NCBI RefSeq assembly: GCF_001039355.2
Contig: NW_019775592.1
Coordinates: 267,727-303,711, forward strand
Reading direction: 5' to 3'
DNA length: 35,985 nt
DNA from: Lingula anatina
Taxonomy: Eukaryota; Brachiopoda; Lingulata; Lingulida; Lingulidae
Below, piece by piece: positions 11,793-23,396 of the stretch (its first letter is position 1; every line of letters begins with the position of its first letter). A program made the position numbers and the translations under genes. The notes below the pieces were generated by a model. The model ran no database searches. It saw only the letters and a program-made list of their open reading frames with translations, and was not told the origin of the DNA.

Positions 11793-12846
11793 CTAGTGAT
11801 GGAACAGCCTGACATCTGTGTGGACCAGGGTGATACTGTGATCATTGCAGGCTTCTATTACAATGTTGTCATTCGTGGACCCTGATGGAGATGCTACATA
11901 CTGCACACCACTCTGAAATGCAAATACAAGAAGTTTAAATATCATATAAAACCTTTACAGTTTCATTAGTGTATAAACTGGGCTGATAATCCAAAGACTT
12001 ATAAGTGACACTGATGGCCTAGATAATATATACAAAAATATTTTTTAGTAAGCTAAGTGGTCATTGGATTAACTTGCTGTAAATGCTATCAATGTCTTCG
12101 TACCTGGTATGCTCTGTCAATATTGTCACGGAATGGAAAGAATGCATCTGAGCTGAGAGCTACACCTTTCAGTTGCCCCAGCCATTCCTTTCTGTCCTCC
12201 TCTGTCAGACGTTCTGGTGGGTTCTCAAAGTTGCTCTCCCAAGACATTGTGTCCATATCCTGACGAGAAATGGAAACAAAATGATGGAGAAGTGACAAAA
12301 ATACTAAAAGCATTAAACTTTTCTTTTGACAAGAACAAACTTAAATTAAAGGTTGTGCGGAGCTGGAAAAACATACATCTGTCTGCTTACTTTCTCTGGT
12401 TAAATGTCAAGAGCAAGAAGACATCAAAACATGACTAGCTGCCATTTGACCACTTCTTGCTTCTCTTGATGTAAAAAACTATGTATTTATTCAATAACAG
12501 ATCACAAATCGGATCCTCTTGAATTCTTTGCAATTCCTTAAAACATTCAAAACAAATACTAAACATTAAAGTCACTACAAAATTTAAAATAATTTTATTC
12601 TCACTATTTCAGAAAGATTACAATTTATTCTCAAATCCAGGTCACTTACTTGCCCCACAGTTCCATTCACATAGATATCTATGAGGTTGGACATCTCTGC
12701 TCTTTTAACTCCCTTCTTAAACTGCATGCCAAGAATCCGAGGATGATGTCTTAACCACCTAAAAGAAAGATAAAAAATCTTAAGGATCTCAGTTTATTCT
12801 TTCCATTGATTTTGATATAGTTGTAGGTTTTACATACTTTAACATT

Positions 12847-12889
<43 letters not shown>

Positions 12890-15800
12890 AATCTTCATTG
12901 TCTAATGACTGAAAATGCTTGAGACTTTATAATTTTATATTATTGTACACAAATATCAACATACAGGTAACTTGCTTGTGAAATTTTAACAAAGTTTACT
13001 TTAGTTTCTAAGACTTGTGAAAGCCTTTTTATCAATTATAGTTTTGTATTTACAGTAGTTTTCTTGTCCAGAACAGATCTACACACTCTCGTACCCACCA
13101 GTTGTTAGTTTTGTCCCCCGCCAGTCTTGTACAGTGTATTCTGGACTGCTGGCCTGCTCCTATCCCTACAACTTGGCCATTCTTAGCATAACAGACAGAG
13201 TTGGACTGGGCATATTTCAAGGCTATCGTGGCAACTATCAGGTCTCGTAGTCCGTCTTCTGGGAGCTAATAATGATAATAATTTCTTTTAAATTAGTCCT
13301 AAAAGCTCAAAATAATTTTAATCAACTGAACATGCAATTGTGTGTAAATGTTTCAGATGGCATGTTTTTATATAAAATGTAAATTATTGAAACTTTCAGT
13401 ATGGAAAAAAATAACATGATGAACACAATAACTTTTACATGCATGCATGCAAACAAAATCCTGACAGCACTTTATTAATCTAATAATTGCGGTGACCTTC
13501 TTTTTGTAAAAAAAAAAAAAAAAAAGAAAGAAAGAAAATTCCATATAACAGAGAATTTTGTTCCGAAAATTAAACTCTTTTATTTAAATGCAATATAGTA
13601 AAACAAAAAAACAAAAACTATTACTTTATGTCTGGTTTCACCTTTAAATGAAAATTAAAACTGGTTCTTTACTGATGAAACCAGCTTCAAAGATTATAGT
13701 TTTCAAATTGAATGTTTGAACTATCATTGTGAAACAATGGAACATACCTCTTTTTTACTGCTAACTATGTTACTAAATAATTTCTGGTCTATAAAGGCAT
13801 CATTTCTCTTCTGCTCCAATTTTAAACCATAAAGCGTTCTCGTCTCCATGTCTGTGGGTTCATAGGTAGCATCCATCTGCAAGACAAGACCAAACAACTA
13901 TCCAACTTTTTCACTTCTTTTATTTCTCTTTTTTATTAAGCACCCATCCTTTATTGTAACATAAATCTCTTATTATTCAAGTTCTACAAATATAAGAATA
14001 TATAAATCCTATGGCAATATAAAAAAAACTAATATTGACAAAGTTAACAGAACTTTAAAAACTCCCAAAAGAAAACATGCTTTTGAATTCTCTTAAATGT
14101 ATCATTTCATTTATAATTTTAGAGTATAGCACCATACTGTATGCTGGCTGCATTTATCTATATATTATTAAGACATTTTTTATTACAGGTAGATACAAAC
14201 CTCAAGAATACAGTATTTTCCACCTTTCTTTTTTCTGAGTATTTTCAGGGCTTCCTCTTCATATCCAGGGGCTATGATGCCATCAGACACCTGGTGGAGG
14301 CAAGTTTACATCACAATGTTGATTTTATATTTATATAATTACCAAGAAATACTTGACATATCATCAGTGTAAAAAAACTGAAAATTTTACAAAGAGCTGA
14401 TTGTTCCACAAACTGGGGGTAAAAAGTCATTTTTGTTTCACTACCAACATTTGAATTTAGTTAATTCTGCATTAAGATTCTTACTTCAGATGTACCCAAA
14501 TGCTATAATTATGCCAGTATAGAAAACTCTCAGAAACCAGTATCACCTCTCTGGACAGAATCTTAGCCGTTGGCACGTCGCACACATCAGACAGCGCCAC
14601 AAAGTCACCAAATGAGGACATGCGATCTGCACCTCGCGCACGTGCATACGCCGTGGCAAGAGGGGTGAGGTCGTCCTTTATGTCATCCACCATGCACACC
14701 TTGGCTTCTTCTGCCGACAGTGGGACACCTACAGCAGCTCCTGAAGATATATACAGATTTATTCAACACAGAGAGAAAAGAAGATATCAAATATTATATC
14801 AATGATTGCATGAGTATGTTGGAAACAAGAGTTAATCTGATTGAATTCAACAAGAGTCCCCAGCAGAGTTTGACTTATCTACATAGAATGATAGTTTCAT
14901 TGTGAGCCCATTGGATCTAGAATATATGTATATATGTATATGAATATTTGTACAAGTTTTGCCAGTATTAACCTCACTGACAAATAAAACTATAAACACA
15001 TACCTTATGTTCATTCTCATCATTTTGAAATAATACTTTACAACCAAAACCATTTCCCTACCTGCTGGGCTGACATGTTTGAAGGAAGTTGCAGCAGGAA
15101 GATCAAGGACTTCTTTCAACTCTTTCACCAGCTGCCATGCATTCAAGGCATCACACAGGTTGATGAAACCTGGGGAACCACACACCACTGAAAAGAGTTC
15201 ATATACCTATTATATCACCAAAAATATTCTTAATTAAAACCTTCTTTTACATCTCTTGCTCATTCATGAACAAAGAGATGCAATGTATAAAAAATTGAAT
15301 AAAGTTTAACACAACTCTTCTTAGAAACCTGTCTTGGCTAGTATAATGGAGAATAGGAAAAATTCTGTTTTAATTCCACCTTATTTAACCAGACTTAACT
15401 TTAAGTTGACTTGAATAAATTTCATCATTATCATGTGAGAACATGCAGTCCAGTTATAATAATACATTAAATGTTATTTTTAGTCTAAAATCCATAAAAT
15501 GTGTAGAAAAATTTACAAAAGTTAATAGATAAGAATGATAAAAGATATAAAACTAAAGTTTGACAACTGAAGCCTAGCAGGAAGAGAATAAATGATGGTT
15601 GAGATACTGTATGCTAATTTTGGTCTCAAGAAATGAAAAAACTAGAAATTCTACAAACATTAGATGGGACAACTGAAGTATAGTAATTTAAAGGAAAAAA
15701 CAAAAAATAAAAAATCCACGATTTCACTTATATAATGCAATAACTTTTTAAACATGAACAAAGTCATGAATAAAATATCTTTAAAATATGTGTGTTTTCA

Positions 15801-18800
15801 GTTTTTTTAATGATCACTGTGCTTTTATTTGCCTTAGATAAATTGGCAATGTAGAGATATCCAGAAATCTATGTCACCAAATGTTTATAACCATGTTCCA
15901 CCTGTCTGTATTTTACCTACCTTTCATGGGCAGTTTGGGCATGGTTGTGTACAGTTGTGCTGGTTTCTGGTGGGGGTTCATCCCATAGCGTAGAGGTAGG
16001 TGCGACACACCTTCACTGAACTGCCGCCTAAAGTAGTCTGATATGGCTGCATCATACTCCGCTGTGTGATTAAAAGCCTAGCAGGAAAAGAAATCATACT
16101 TGAAATATATCAAGCAAACCTATACATGTTGGATTTTTGTTATTTTTTGTCCCAAGATATGACAATATGAAATTTCATTATTCTACAAATCATACCTTAT
16201 TTGATTTTATAAAAAATACACACAAATATGCAATGTACTTTAAAAGAGTCCTACATCTAGTTACATTTTGGCATCCCCTTTTTATTTTAATCCTCACAAG
16301 AAATCATCAATGTTACATAAATTTTTGATTTTTTTTTTTTTTTACCAATCAGGCAAAAATCAAGCAGTTTGTTTAAACCAGAGCCAGGTATAAATCCAGC
16401 AAGATCACCTTCACTGCCAGAGCTTTCCTGGTTTCTATCTTTGTATCTTTATCATAGGACGAGGAGATCTCTTCTCCAACACTGTCGTAATCCTGAGGAT
16501 CGCAGACAACTGTCACACGCTCATGGTTCTTCGCAGCCGCTCGTAACAAAGTAACGCCACCTGGAGCACAATTATAGATGTCAGCACAAGGTTCCATTAC
16601 AAATAAATAAATAAATAAATAAATAAATAAATGTGAAATCATCTCCATTTTGTAATTGGAATAATACTACACAAATGAATTTTAAACAGAAGACTAAATT
16701 GGTGAATTCACTTGAAATAAAAACTTCATTTAAATATAAAGTATCTTATGTGTGCTGTTATTCTAGGCAAAATGTTACATAAAAAATTATTAAAGTCAAT
16801 CACTGAGATCATTCAAATAACTGAAGTTATGCCAAAACATTTTGAACTAAACTTACTGAGATAATAACATAATAGACCTTAAGGTTCTGTTGTTTAAAGC
16901 TATATGTTTTTGCTTTAAAATGATGAGATATGCTGCCCATTACTAGTTACCTATATCGATATCTTCAATGGCGTCACTCACAGCCACATTCTCAGCGGAT
17001 ACAGTTTTAACAAATGGATACAGATTACAAACAACAACCCTAAAATAATAATAAGAAGAATACAGAGTAAAGATTAATTCTTCTTAATTACATTAAACTT
17101 AATTATGTTTAACTATTTTTCCAATAGTATTCCAATGTGTAAAATGTCAACTATCAGTAAGCACTCTTTGTGCATCAAATACCACAAAGGCACATATGAA
17201 TTTCAAAGGCGTAAACCATGCTATTTTTTTCAGTAATCTTAAGTTAAGATAGATTCTTAACTTTACCTTATCAGGGAAATCCCTTGTTTGCCTATGTCAT
17301 ACAGGTCTCCATCTGTAAGCCGGGCTAGAATACCTGGCAAAACACAAAATGCTTTTGATCAATGATTGAACAATAGATTTATAAACGCCCATTAAAATAT
17401 TCTATATTCAGGGAAAATTTACTAAGTAAATAAATGTTTTCCAATAACAGACAGAGATAAAAAAGAGAGGAACTGACAATAAAAAATGACACACACAAAA
17501 CCTATTTTATGAAACATCACAAAAGAATTTAAGCCTAAAACTTGGTCTGAGCTTTTCAATCAAATTTTTGTCTACATTCACCCAAGATAAACTGATCAGA
17601 AGTAGTTCAAATGAATTGAATACTGCATCTTTTTTATTACAAGAAAGACATGGCTAAATTTTTGAATTAACATTTATTTTTTTATGTGTACAAGCACTAT
17701 TATGGATTTATCATGAACTGCATTGCACTAATTTATCTGCCAATTTTCATGGAATAAAGTTTTTGTGACACCTGCCCGTGGCAAGAACACTGTCCATACC
17801 TCCATGAACAGCAGGATGAAGTGTCTTTACTCTCCCTTCTAACATCTCTGGCGCTTTGGTCACTTCACTGACCTCTCTGAAAATAAACAATATAAAATTA
17901 TGGAAATTTTGTAAACATTTTGCAAAAGGCAAATGGCCTAAAAAATTATTAGTCCAAAAGATCAATGGTCTGAAAATCAATTGGCTTAAAGCAAAGAATA
18001 AAAGTGACACTGCCAAAAAAAAAATATATATATATATATTTGGAGCTAAACCAATGGGGTTCTCCATCAGCAAGGTTTCAGAATCCTGAACCTTAAGACT
18101 AGCCATCAATACATGCACTATGGGATGTCAGGGACCACTCTGGATAATTCTGTATGTCTTTTTGTCATTCATAAAAAAATCAACAAGAGAATATGGTGGA
18201 AAATAATGTAATCAAATACATTTAAATTTTTTTCAGACAATTTTATTTTATAATTATTTTAGCAATTAACCAGTAATTACTAATAATCCCACACCTATAG
18301 CATTAAGATATGAACAATGGAAAACAGTACAGTGAGAACAAAAAGGGCAATAAAACATTCCTTAGTATCTTCAACATCTTAAGTAAACTAAACCACTCAC
18401 TGTATCGGAATGCCGGCATCCCTGATGGCCTTGGCTGTCCCTCCCGACCCTATTAACTTCAACCCAGAGGCATGTAGAACCTTGGCAAAAGGCACCAGAC
18501 CCTGCTTGTTAGAAACACTTAACAAAGCTGAAAGATAAAAATGTTAATGTCATTAAATATCAAAACTGCGACAAATAAATTGAGAACTCGTCAGGGATGT
18601 TTTTTAAAGGGATAACAACTGTTCATTTTTGGGTGAAAAAAATGGATCCAAAAGGTTCCAAAAGAAAAAAAAAGTGTTAAAAAAGAAAACATATACATGC
18701 AGTCAAGTTACACAAATACAGATGCATAAAAAAACACCCGTCTTGCTGGCAGACAAACGATATAGATCTACAGGCATGTCATGTAACATGTTTCGCACGT

Positions 18801-19660
18801 ACCATACATTGACTTTTAAAAGGCATCACAAAATCTATCATAAAGTACTGCCATAAAGTTGGAGATTTCTTTCAGCATTACGTCAGAGACTATTCTGATT
18901 CTCGTAGCTACCCTGTGGTATTTTGAATTGCTTGTAGGCTCTCCAGAGGGTCGTCCTGATGATTCTTCTAGCAGTAAAATATTAATTAACAACTTGTTCA
19001 AGATGTATTAAGGACTTCCCAATGTTAATTATCTAACTAAAACTCCTTGCACTCATTCGAACACTATATCTTCTAAATAACAAAATAAATCAAATAAATA
19101 AATAATAATAAAAAATGGAAACAAAAAACTGATTTTTTTTAATTTGGCAAAGCCAATAGGGCTGGAGTTCTATTTCAATTTTTCAACTTTTTTCAAGAGA
19201 TAAATGAACTGAACTTAAAACTAATGAGCCCCGTGACCAGCCAATCAAATCGCCCGCTACGTTCTCTTTCTAAAATTAACACACTAAACAAAACAACATG
19301 CCATAGTGGATGTTAACTCAACACTCGGTCATGTAGCTAGACATGTAGGCCATGGCTAAAATATGATAGAATGGAATTCTCTTTGTACTGTGAAGAGTAA
19401 ACGGGACGATGTTTTTTCATCACCTGTCAGTTGCTAACAATGCGACAACACAGTCGCATGTCGAGTCAAATGCACCGAATGACACCTACAAAACTTAGAC
19501 AAAATCAATAAATTCTAAACACTTTTGAAACGTCACAAACAGCGAAAAACTTACACGGATATATCATTACGGTTTTGTGTTATCTTCTCAAGTTTTTGCA
19601 TGCGAGATCAATCTTGTACACTTTTCTGAAAGCGTACTTACCGAGTTCACTTGCCGCCAT
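11793..19660 (-). CDS. ATIC: Bifunctional purine biosynthesis protein ATIC (AICAR transformylase / IMP cyclohydrolase), complete
   Basis: Fifteen minus-strand coding exons: 19642-19660, 18401-18527, 17800-17876, 17267-17333, 16951-17039, 16409-16560, 15921-16077, 15062-15187, 14547-14740, 14201-14290, 13748-13876, 13099-13265, 12650-12758, 12104-12259, 11793-11912. All joins hold phase and give 592 codons, the human length. The N-terminal IMP cyclohydrolase domain (about 1-199) has Lys66 in [10 protein letters not shown], Tyr104 in CNLYPF, Asp125 in DIDIGG and Lys137 in RAAAKNH. The C-terminal transformylase domain has Lys266-His267 in SFKHVSPAG and ends in RLFHH. The protein formylates AICAR with 10-formyl-THF and closes the ring to IMP in the cytosol, as a homodimer. 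The start MAASEL matches the human MAPGQL and lies 5 bases from an E-box. The exon 12 donor is CTG|gtgggt, which alone keeps WWLRHHP in frame. Confidence 0.98.
12851..12888. repeat. (TG)19 microsatellite in ATIC intron 12
   Basis: Nineteen uninterrupted TG units lie about 90 bases from the exon 13 acceptor. On the sense (minus) strand this is a CA repeat. It is likely length-variable between individuals. Confidence 0.95.
16600..16632. repeat. (AAAT)n microsatellite in ATIC intron 5
   Basis: About eight AAAT units. On the gene's sense strand this is TTTA repeats, 40-72 bases upstream of the exon 6 acceptor, where a pyrimidine-rich tract and branch site are expected. Confidence 0.95.
18528..19641 (-). 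other. ATIC intron 1
   Basis: This 1.1-kb intron separates the 19-nt first coding exon from exon 2. It holds AT-rich repeats (AAAT units near 19080-19110). A 61-codon minus-strand open frame at 18816-19001 has no recognisable domain. CCAATCAAAT at 19240-19250 resembles a CCAAT box but lies downstream of the ATG. Confidence 0.8.
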
Positions 19661-19664
19661 CCTT

Positions 19665-19670
19665 CACGTG
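19665..19670 (-). promoter_or_regulatory. E-box CACGTG immediately upstream of the ATIC start codon
   Basis: The palindrome CACGTG ends four bases before the ATIC ATG on the minus strand. bHLH-Zip factors (Myc/Max, USF, MITF/TFE) bind this motif. Vertebrate purine-synthesis genes, ATIC among them, are known Myc targets. Its position suggests transcription starts very close to, or just upstream of, the ATG. That role is inferred from the motif and context only. Confidence 0.55.
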
Positions 19671-20156
19671 TAGCCGGTGCTTTCAATCGACCTTCACCTG
19701 AAATTGATCACTAAAAATAAAGAGGGCAGCACTTCTGTGGTTAATTCCTTTCACGTTTTTCACTTTGTTACTTCTTTCATATTTTTTCAAAACCACTTTA
19801 TCCGTCTATATTTGTGCATACTACTCGTGTCGGATATTTCTTCTTTGTAAGAAGCGTGTACTTATTTCTATGTGAAAAAGTCAAGTCAAAAGGCATTCCA
19901 CGCCAAAAGTGTAAACAAAACCCAACTTCCCTTTAAATTGAACTCGCCCACAATCAATAAACAGCAGCAGCTGGTGTTAGAAGTAAGAGGCAGAAAACAG
20001 AGGTGGGACGATTTTTCTTCTTGTAAAATTTTTGGTTTAAACAAGTGTATTTTGCTTTAATTACTTTGTCGATTTACTATATGTACGCATTAAGCCCTTG
20101 CGGTCTAATATTTTCTCCTTGAGAGGAGAATAAGGTATGTTTCAGAGCGCGAAAAT
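19671..20156. promoter_or_regulatory. Intergenic region upstream of ATIC
   Basis: This 486-bp stretch lies between ATIC (leftward) and the small ORF at 20157 (rightward). It holds no convincing exon. It is the expected location of the ATIC core promoter, and of a divergent promoter if the ORF is real. No TATA box stands out next to either start. Confidence 0.4.
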
Positions 20157-20405
20157 ATGCAGAATTCCATGCAGAAACTGGATATAAGCCGGGCGGTTGT
20201 TTTCTTGCTACCTCTTGTGCCACTGCCATTACTGGCTCTGGCAAGTGCATTTAGCTGCCAACACAATTTACGATTTATTGATTTAGTCGGCTGGTCATCA
20301 AATGCGGTTTTACTGTTTGATACCAGAGCTAGATTAGTTGGAGATGCATCTGGAATTGAAGTCGTGGCTGTGATATTGATCACGATATTGGGTGTAAAGA
20401 TATGA
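20157..20405 (+). CDS. Small hydrophobic ORF, possible first coding exon of an unknown membrane protein
   Basis: The 82-codon frame has a strongly hydrophobic segment near residues 13-33 (AVVFLLPLVPLPLLALASAF) that could be a signal anchor or membrane helix. A second segment lies at the C terminus (VVAVILITILG). GC and CpG content is higher than in the flanking DNA. A possible donor (GGGT|gtaaag at 20394) would let it continue into a later exon, or it may stop at 20405. It is divergent from ATIC, about 500 bp away, which suits a gene start. I do not recognise the family. The overlapping minus-strand frame (20105-20383) is equally open, so chance is a real alternative. Confidence 0.3.
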   Translation: MQNSMQKLDISRAVVFLLPLVPLPLLALASAFSCQHNLRFIDLVGWSSNAVLLFDTRARLVGDASGIEVVAVILITILGVKI

Positions 20406-21110
20406 TTTGTATTTTGAATTTTATCGATGACTAACTTTAAGAAGGAAATGCTTTAAAACACTGCCATATTAATGTTCCTGAGGTAGTTTCTAACAGTGCA
20501 GTAGAAAATCAAAATGTGAATCATGTTATAATATTCACTGGAAATGTGCATTTGCTATGATTTACTTGCCTTGTAAATTGTAATTATTTCTCTTGCTTTT
20601 CATAGTAATGAGAGCAGACATATTTAGTATAATTAGTGATTTGCAAGGCAATTTATACAAAGATACAATGTTTTAACTTATAAGTTCTCACTTCCCCCTC
20701 CCCCCCTCCCCTGCATGGTGACATTAGAACATAATTAGGCATTGTTTAGATGCATAACAGAATGCTTTCATTATTGATTATTGTGCATTTATTTATTTAT
20801 AATGGAAGCAATCAAATTATGCCACAAATAGCCAAACATGTGTCATTCAATTTATTTTACACATATTTTTGGACATGGAGGTGAGATTTTTTTTGCAGGG
20901 GAAACAATGTACAAATGTAGTTGCATTATTTAGCTTTCTAGAGCTTGTATTTGTGTCACAGTGATTTTGATATACATGTTAGATAGCATTGTTGTCCTGT
21001 CACAGTTGCTTTTCAGGTTCAGGGTCTGTATAAGCTACTAGTACACTTTGAAAAATTGATAACTTAAATAGACTGGTCATTGCAAAAGAGCTCTAGCCTC
21101 ACTGAACTCT

Positions 21111-21127
21111 CCCCCCCCCCCCCCCCC
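21111..21127. repeat. Poly(C) run, C17
   Basis: Seventeen consecutive C residues. The complementary G run could form a G-quadruplex-like structure, and the length is prone to sequencing error. Confidence 0.95.
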
Positions 21128-21398
21128 TCCATGACCAAATAACTTGTCCGAACTGAAGAAAGCAGACTTAAGAAAACCAGAAAAAAAAAGACATATATTT
21201 AAATATTGTGACCTTTCAAAGTGTCCCATTAAAGACTGCAGCACTTTAAAAGTATATACGGCTAGATGTGAAAGCTACTGCACTGCCTTCATCACTTAAT
21301 ACCATGAGGTCACAATATTTAACTTCGTTAGAGCATAGTAAAGCACAGCCTGTTAAACAAGACCATAAGCCCCAGAGAGAATGTCACCATCTGTTTTC

Positions 21399-21435
21399 GT
21401 AGTGGTCATCATCTTGTCGTTGGTGTGACAAGGAG
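21399..21435 (+). repeat. 37-bp dispersed repeat, copy A, with internal hairpin
   Basis: The copy starts GTAGTGGTCATCATCTTGTC and ends TGTGACAAGGAG. CTTGTC and GACAAG form a 6-bp stem. A near-identical copy in the same orientation lies 1,151 bases downstream at 22550. It is not low-complexity sequence. Confidence 0.75.
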
Positions 21436-21848
21436 GAGGTAGTATCTGCTTGCCCTCTCCCAGCGGACCAACGATTAAGTGGTTAAGATTCCTGGCCCAG
21501 GGATATTTAATTTTGCCGTTAATGGATTAAGCTTCAGGGCCAGTATGGTACGTGCCATCGTTGCATTGTGCTTCTTTGTCTGGAGTGAATAGTTGCTTTT
21601 TAGACCCATTTAAAAAGAACGTAGAAGCAAGAATTAACGTTTTGAAACTGGGAGTTAGATACAAAGGCCAAAGGAATAAGTGGTATATAGCTGTCAAATC
21701 TTTTTTTTTTTCCCCGCTGTCAGGTGATTCATTAACTGAAGTCTGACAATGAATTCTACTTCTTAACAAGCTATCTCTGCAAAAGTGTATTGATGTACAG
21801 TATATGATAGGATTTTTTCCAGTAATCATTCCATTACAGCCCTTAAGT

Positions 21849-21851
<3 letters not shown>

Positions 21852-21887
<36 letters not shown>
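21852..21887. repeat. (TC)18 microsatellite
   Basis: Eighteen uninterrupted TC units. Shorter CTCTCTC and CATATACAT echoes lie just downstream (near 21907-21925), suggesting a partial local duplication of the tract and its 3' flank. Confidence 0.95.
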
Positions 21888-21892
<5 letters not shown>

Positions 21893-22506
21893 CATAATTT
21901 CTTGTTTCTCTCTCATATACATTTCATAGCAGTAACATGATCATTAATCTTTATCTGCCCTCTAGCCACCATATAATGGATTGTTTTGTGATGGAAAAGA
22001 CAGCAAATTATTGATTTTCTTTTGGGTGATCAGACAGCATAGGGAAGACTAGATCTTTACACTGCGCAGGAAAGAGGAGATTACTGCACAGAAAGTGCGT
22101 CTTGTGCTTGAATTTGAACATGTCTTCGGCTTGCTCTAGATTGGGAGTTGTATTTATGGTTTGAAAAATTAAAAATAATGGAAAAAGAAAAAAGCTCTTT
22201 ATAATATATATATGTAAAATATATTTCAGAGTTGTTGAGCCCATACCATATGTTACAATATTTTCAATTCAATTCATTTCTGTACTGGTACAAAGATTGT
22301 CATGACCTTGTACAATATGATATATTAATGATGATACAATACAATTGGTGCATTACCATTTCTCTAGTTGGTAATTGTGTTGCCTGTTTGTGAATGAAAA
22401 AAAATATTTGAGTACTTTGCACTGACCGTTGTTAATTGCCAATTTTCACAGTTTTGATAATGTAAACATGTTTTTGAAATATGCTGCAATAGGCCACTAA
22501 AAATCA

Positions 22507-22628
22507 CACAAGTTTTATCTCTGCTTTATATGTAAATTAAATGTTTTTTGTAGTGGTCATCATCTTGTCTGTTGTGTGACAAGGAGCTCAGAAGTTTTAA
22601 TCTCTGCCTCATACGTAAATTAAATATG
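22507..22628 (+). repeat. 37-bp repeat copy B between imperfect direct repeats
   Basis: Copy B (22550-22586) differs from the copy at 21399 by only a few bases in the hairpin loop. It is flanked by two imperfect direct repeats of about 37-40 bp, 22507-22543 and 22589-22628. Both contain a variant of CTCTGCYTYATAYGTAAATTAAAT. This could be a tandem duplication that captured copy B or a remnant of an insertion with duplicated flanks. Confidence 0.65.
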
Positions 22629-23362
22629 AACAAGCCCTGCCATCTACCCAGTTCCAGATTCCTAAGATCTAGATCACCCAGATCAAGTTAGATGGTGTAT
22701 GCTTGTTTTAGCACTAGGATAGAAGTTTGGTTATTTAGACAAGATATATTCTGGTTATCAGCCAGCAGATAGCTTTGACTAGAATTACTGGAATGGACTA
22801 TTGTTCCTCACCATATCCGCTCTGTGTTTTAGCTATACCCATAATAACTGCCATATAAAGATATAGATTAATTGATTGCAGTAATTGCCGTATTTTAATT
22901 TGATGTTTGGGTGGGGTTCAGAATGGTAAAGCAGTGGGCCTTTTTTTTTTTTTTTTGAAATGTCGATTATAGTCCTTTGCTTGTAGATAAAATTGATGTG
23001 TTTTTAATAAGGATAATCTTTTCTTAATTCTTTTTTAATATATAGAAGAGTACAGGAAGTTTCTATGAGTATTCCTTAATAAGATAGTACCGTGGCTCTG
23101 AATATAGTATTGATAAATATAATTAAAACAAGTCATATGAGTTTTGACATTTGCTTAAAAATTTATTGCCAAAATATGATATATATCAATCAGGAAAAAA
23201 AGTGTGATAAGCTCCTTGAGTTGAGGTCTACTTCATAATTTAGAATTCATGTGGTCTCAATTTAAAGGAAAAGTGGATTGAGAAAGTTCCTTTCTGAGGG
23301 AAATGTCATGCCAGGTAAAAAAGTTCTTAGTGCTTCTGTAGGGATTTGAATTAGAAATTAGA

Positions 23363-23396
23363 TTTTTTTTTTTTTTTTTTTGGGGGGGGGGGGGGG
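23363..23396. repeat. T19-G15 homopolymer junction
   Basis: A run of 19 T is followed directly by 15 G. Similar G runs lie at 24396-24409 and near 30419-30432. Lengths in the assembly are probably approximate. Confidence 0.9.

Noticed and set aside
20105-20383. Minus-strand 92-codon ORF overlapping the hydrophobic ORF
   Set aside because: Polar, featureless peptide antisense to the more protein-like plus frame. I cannot exclude it, but have no support for it.
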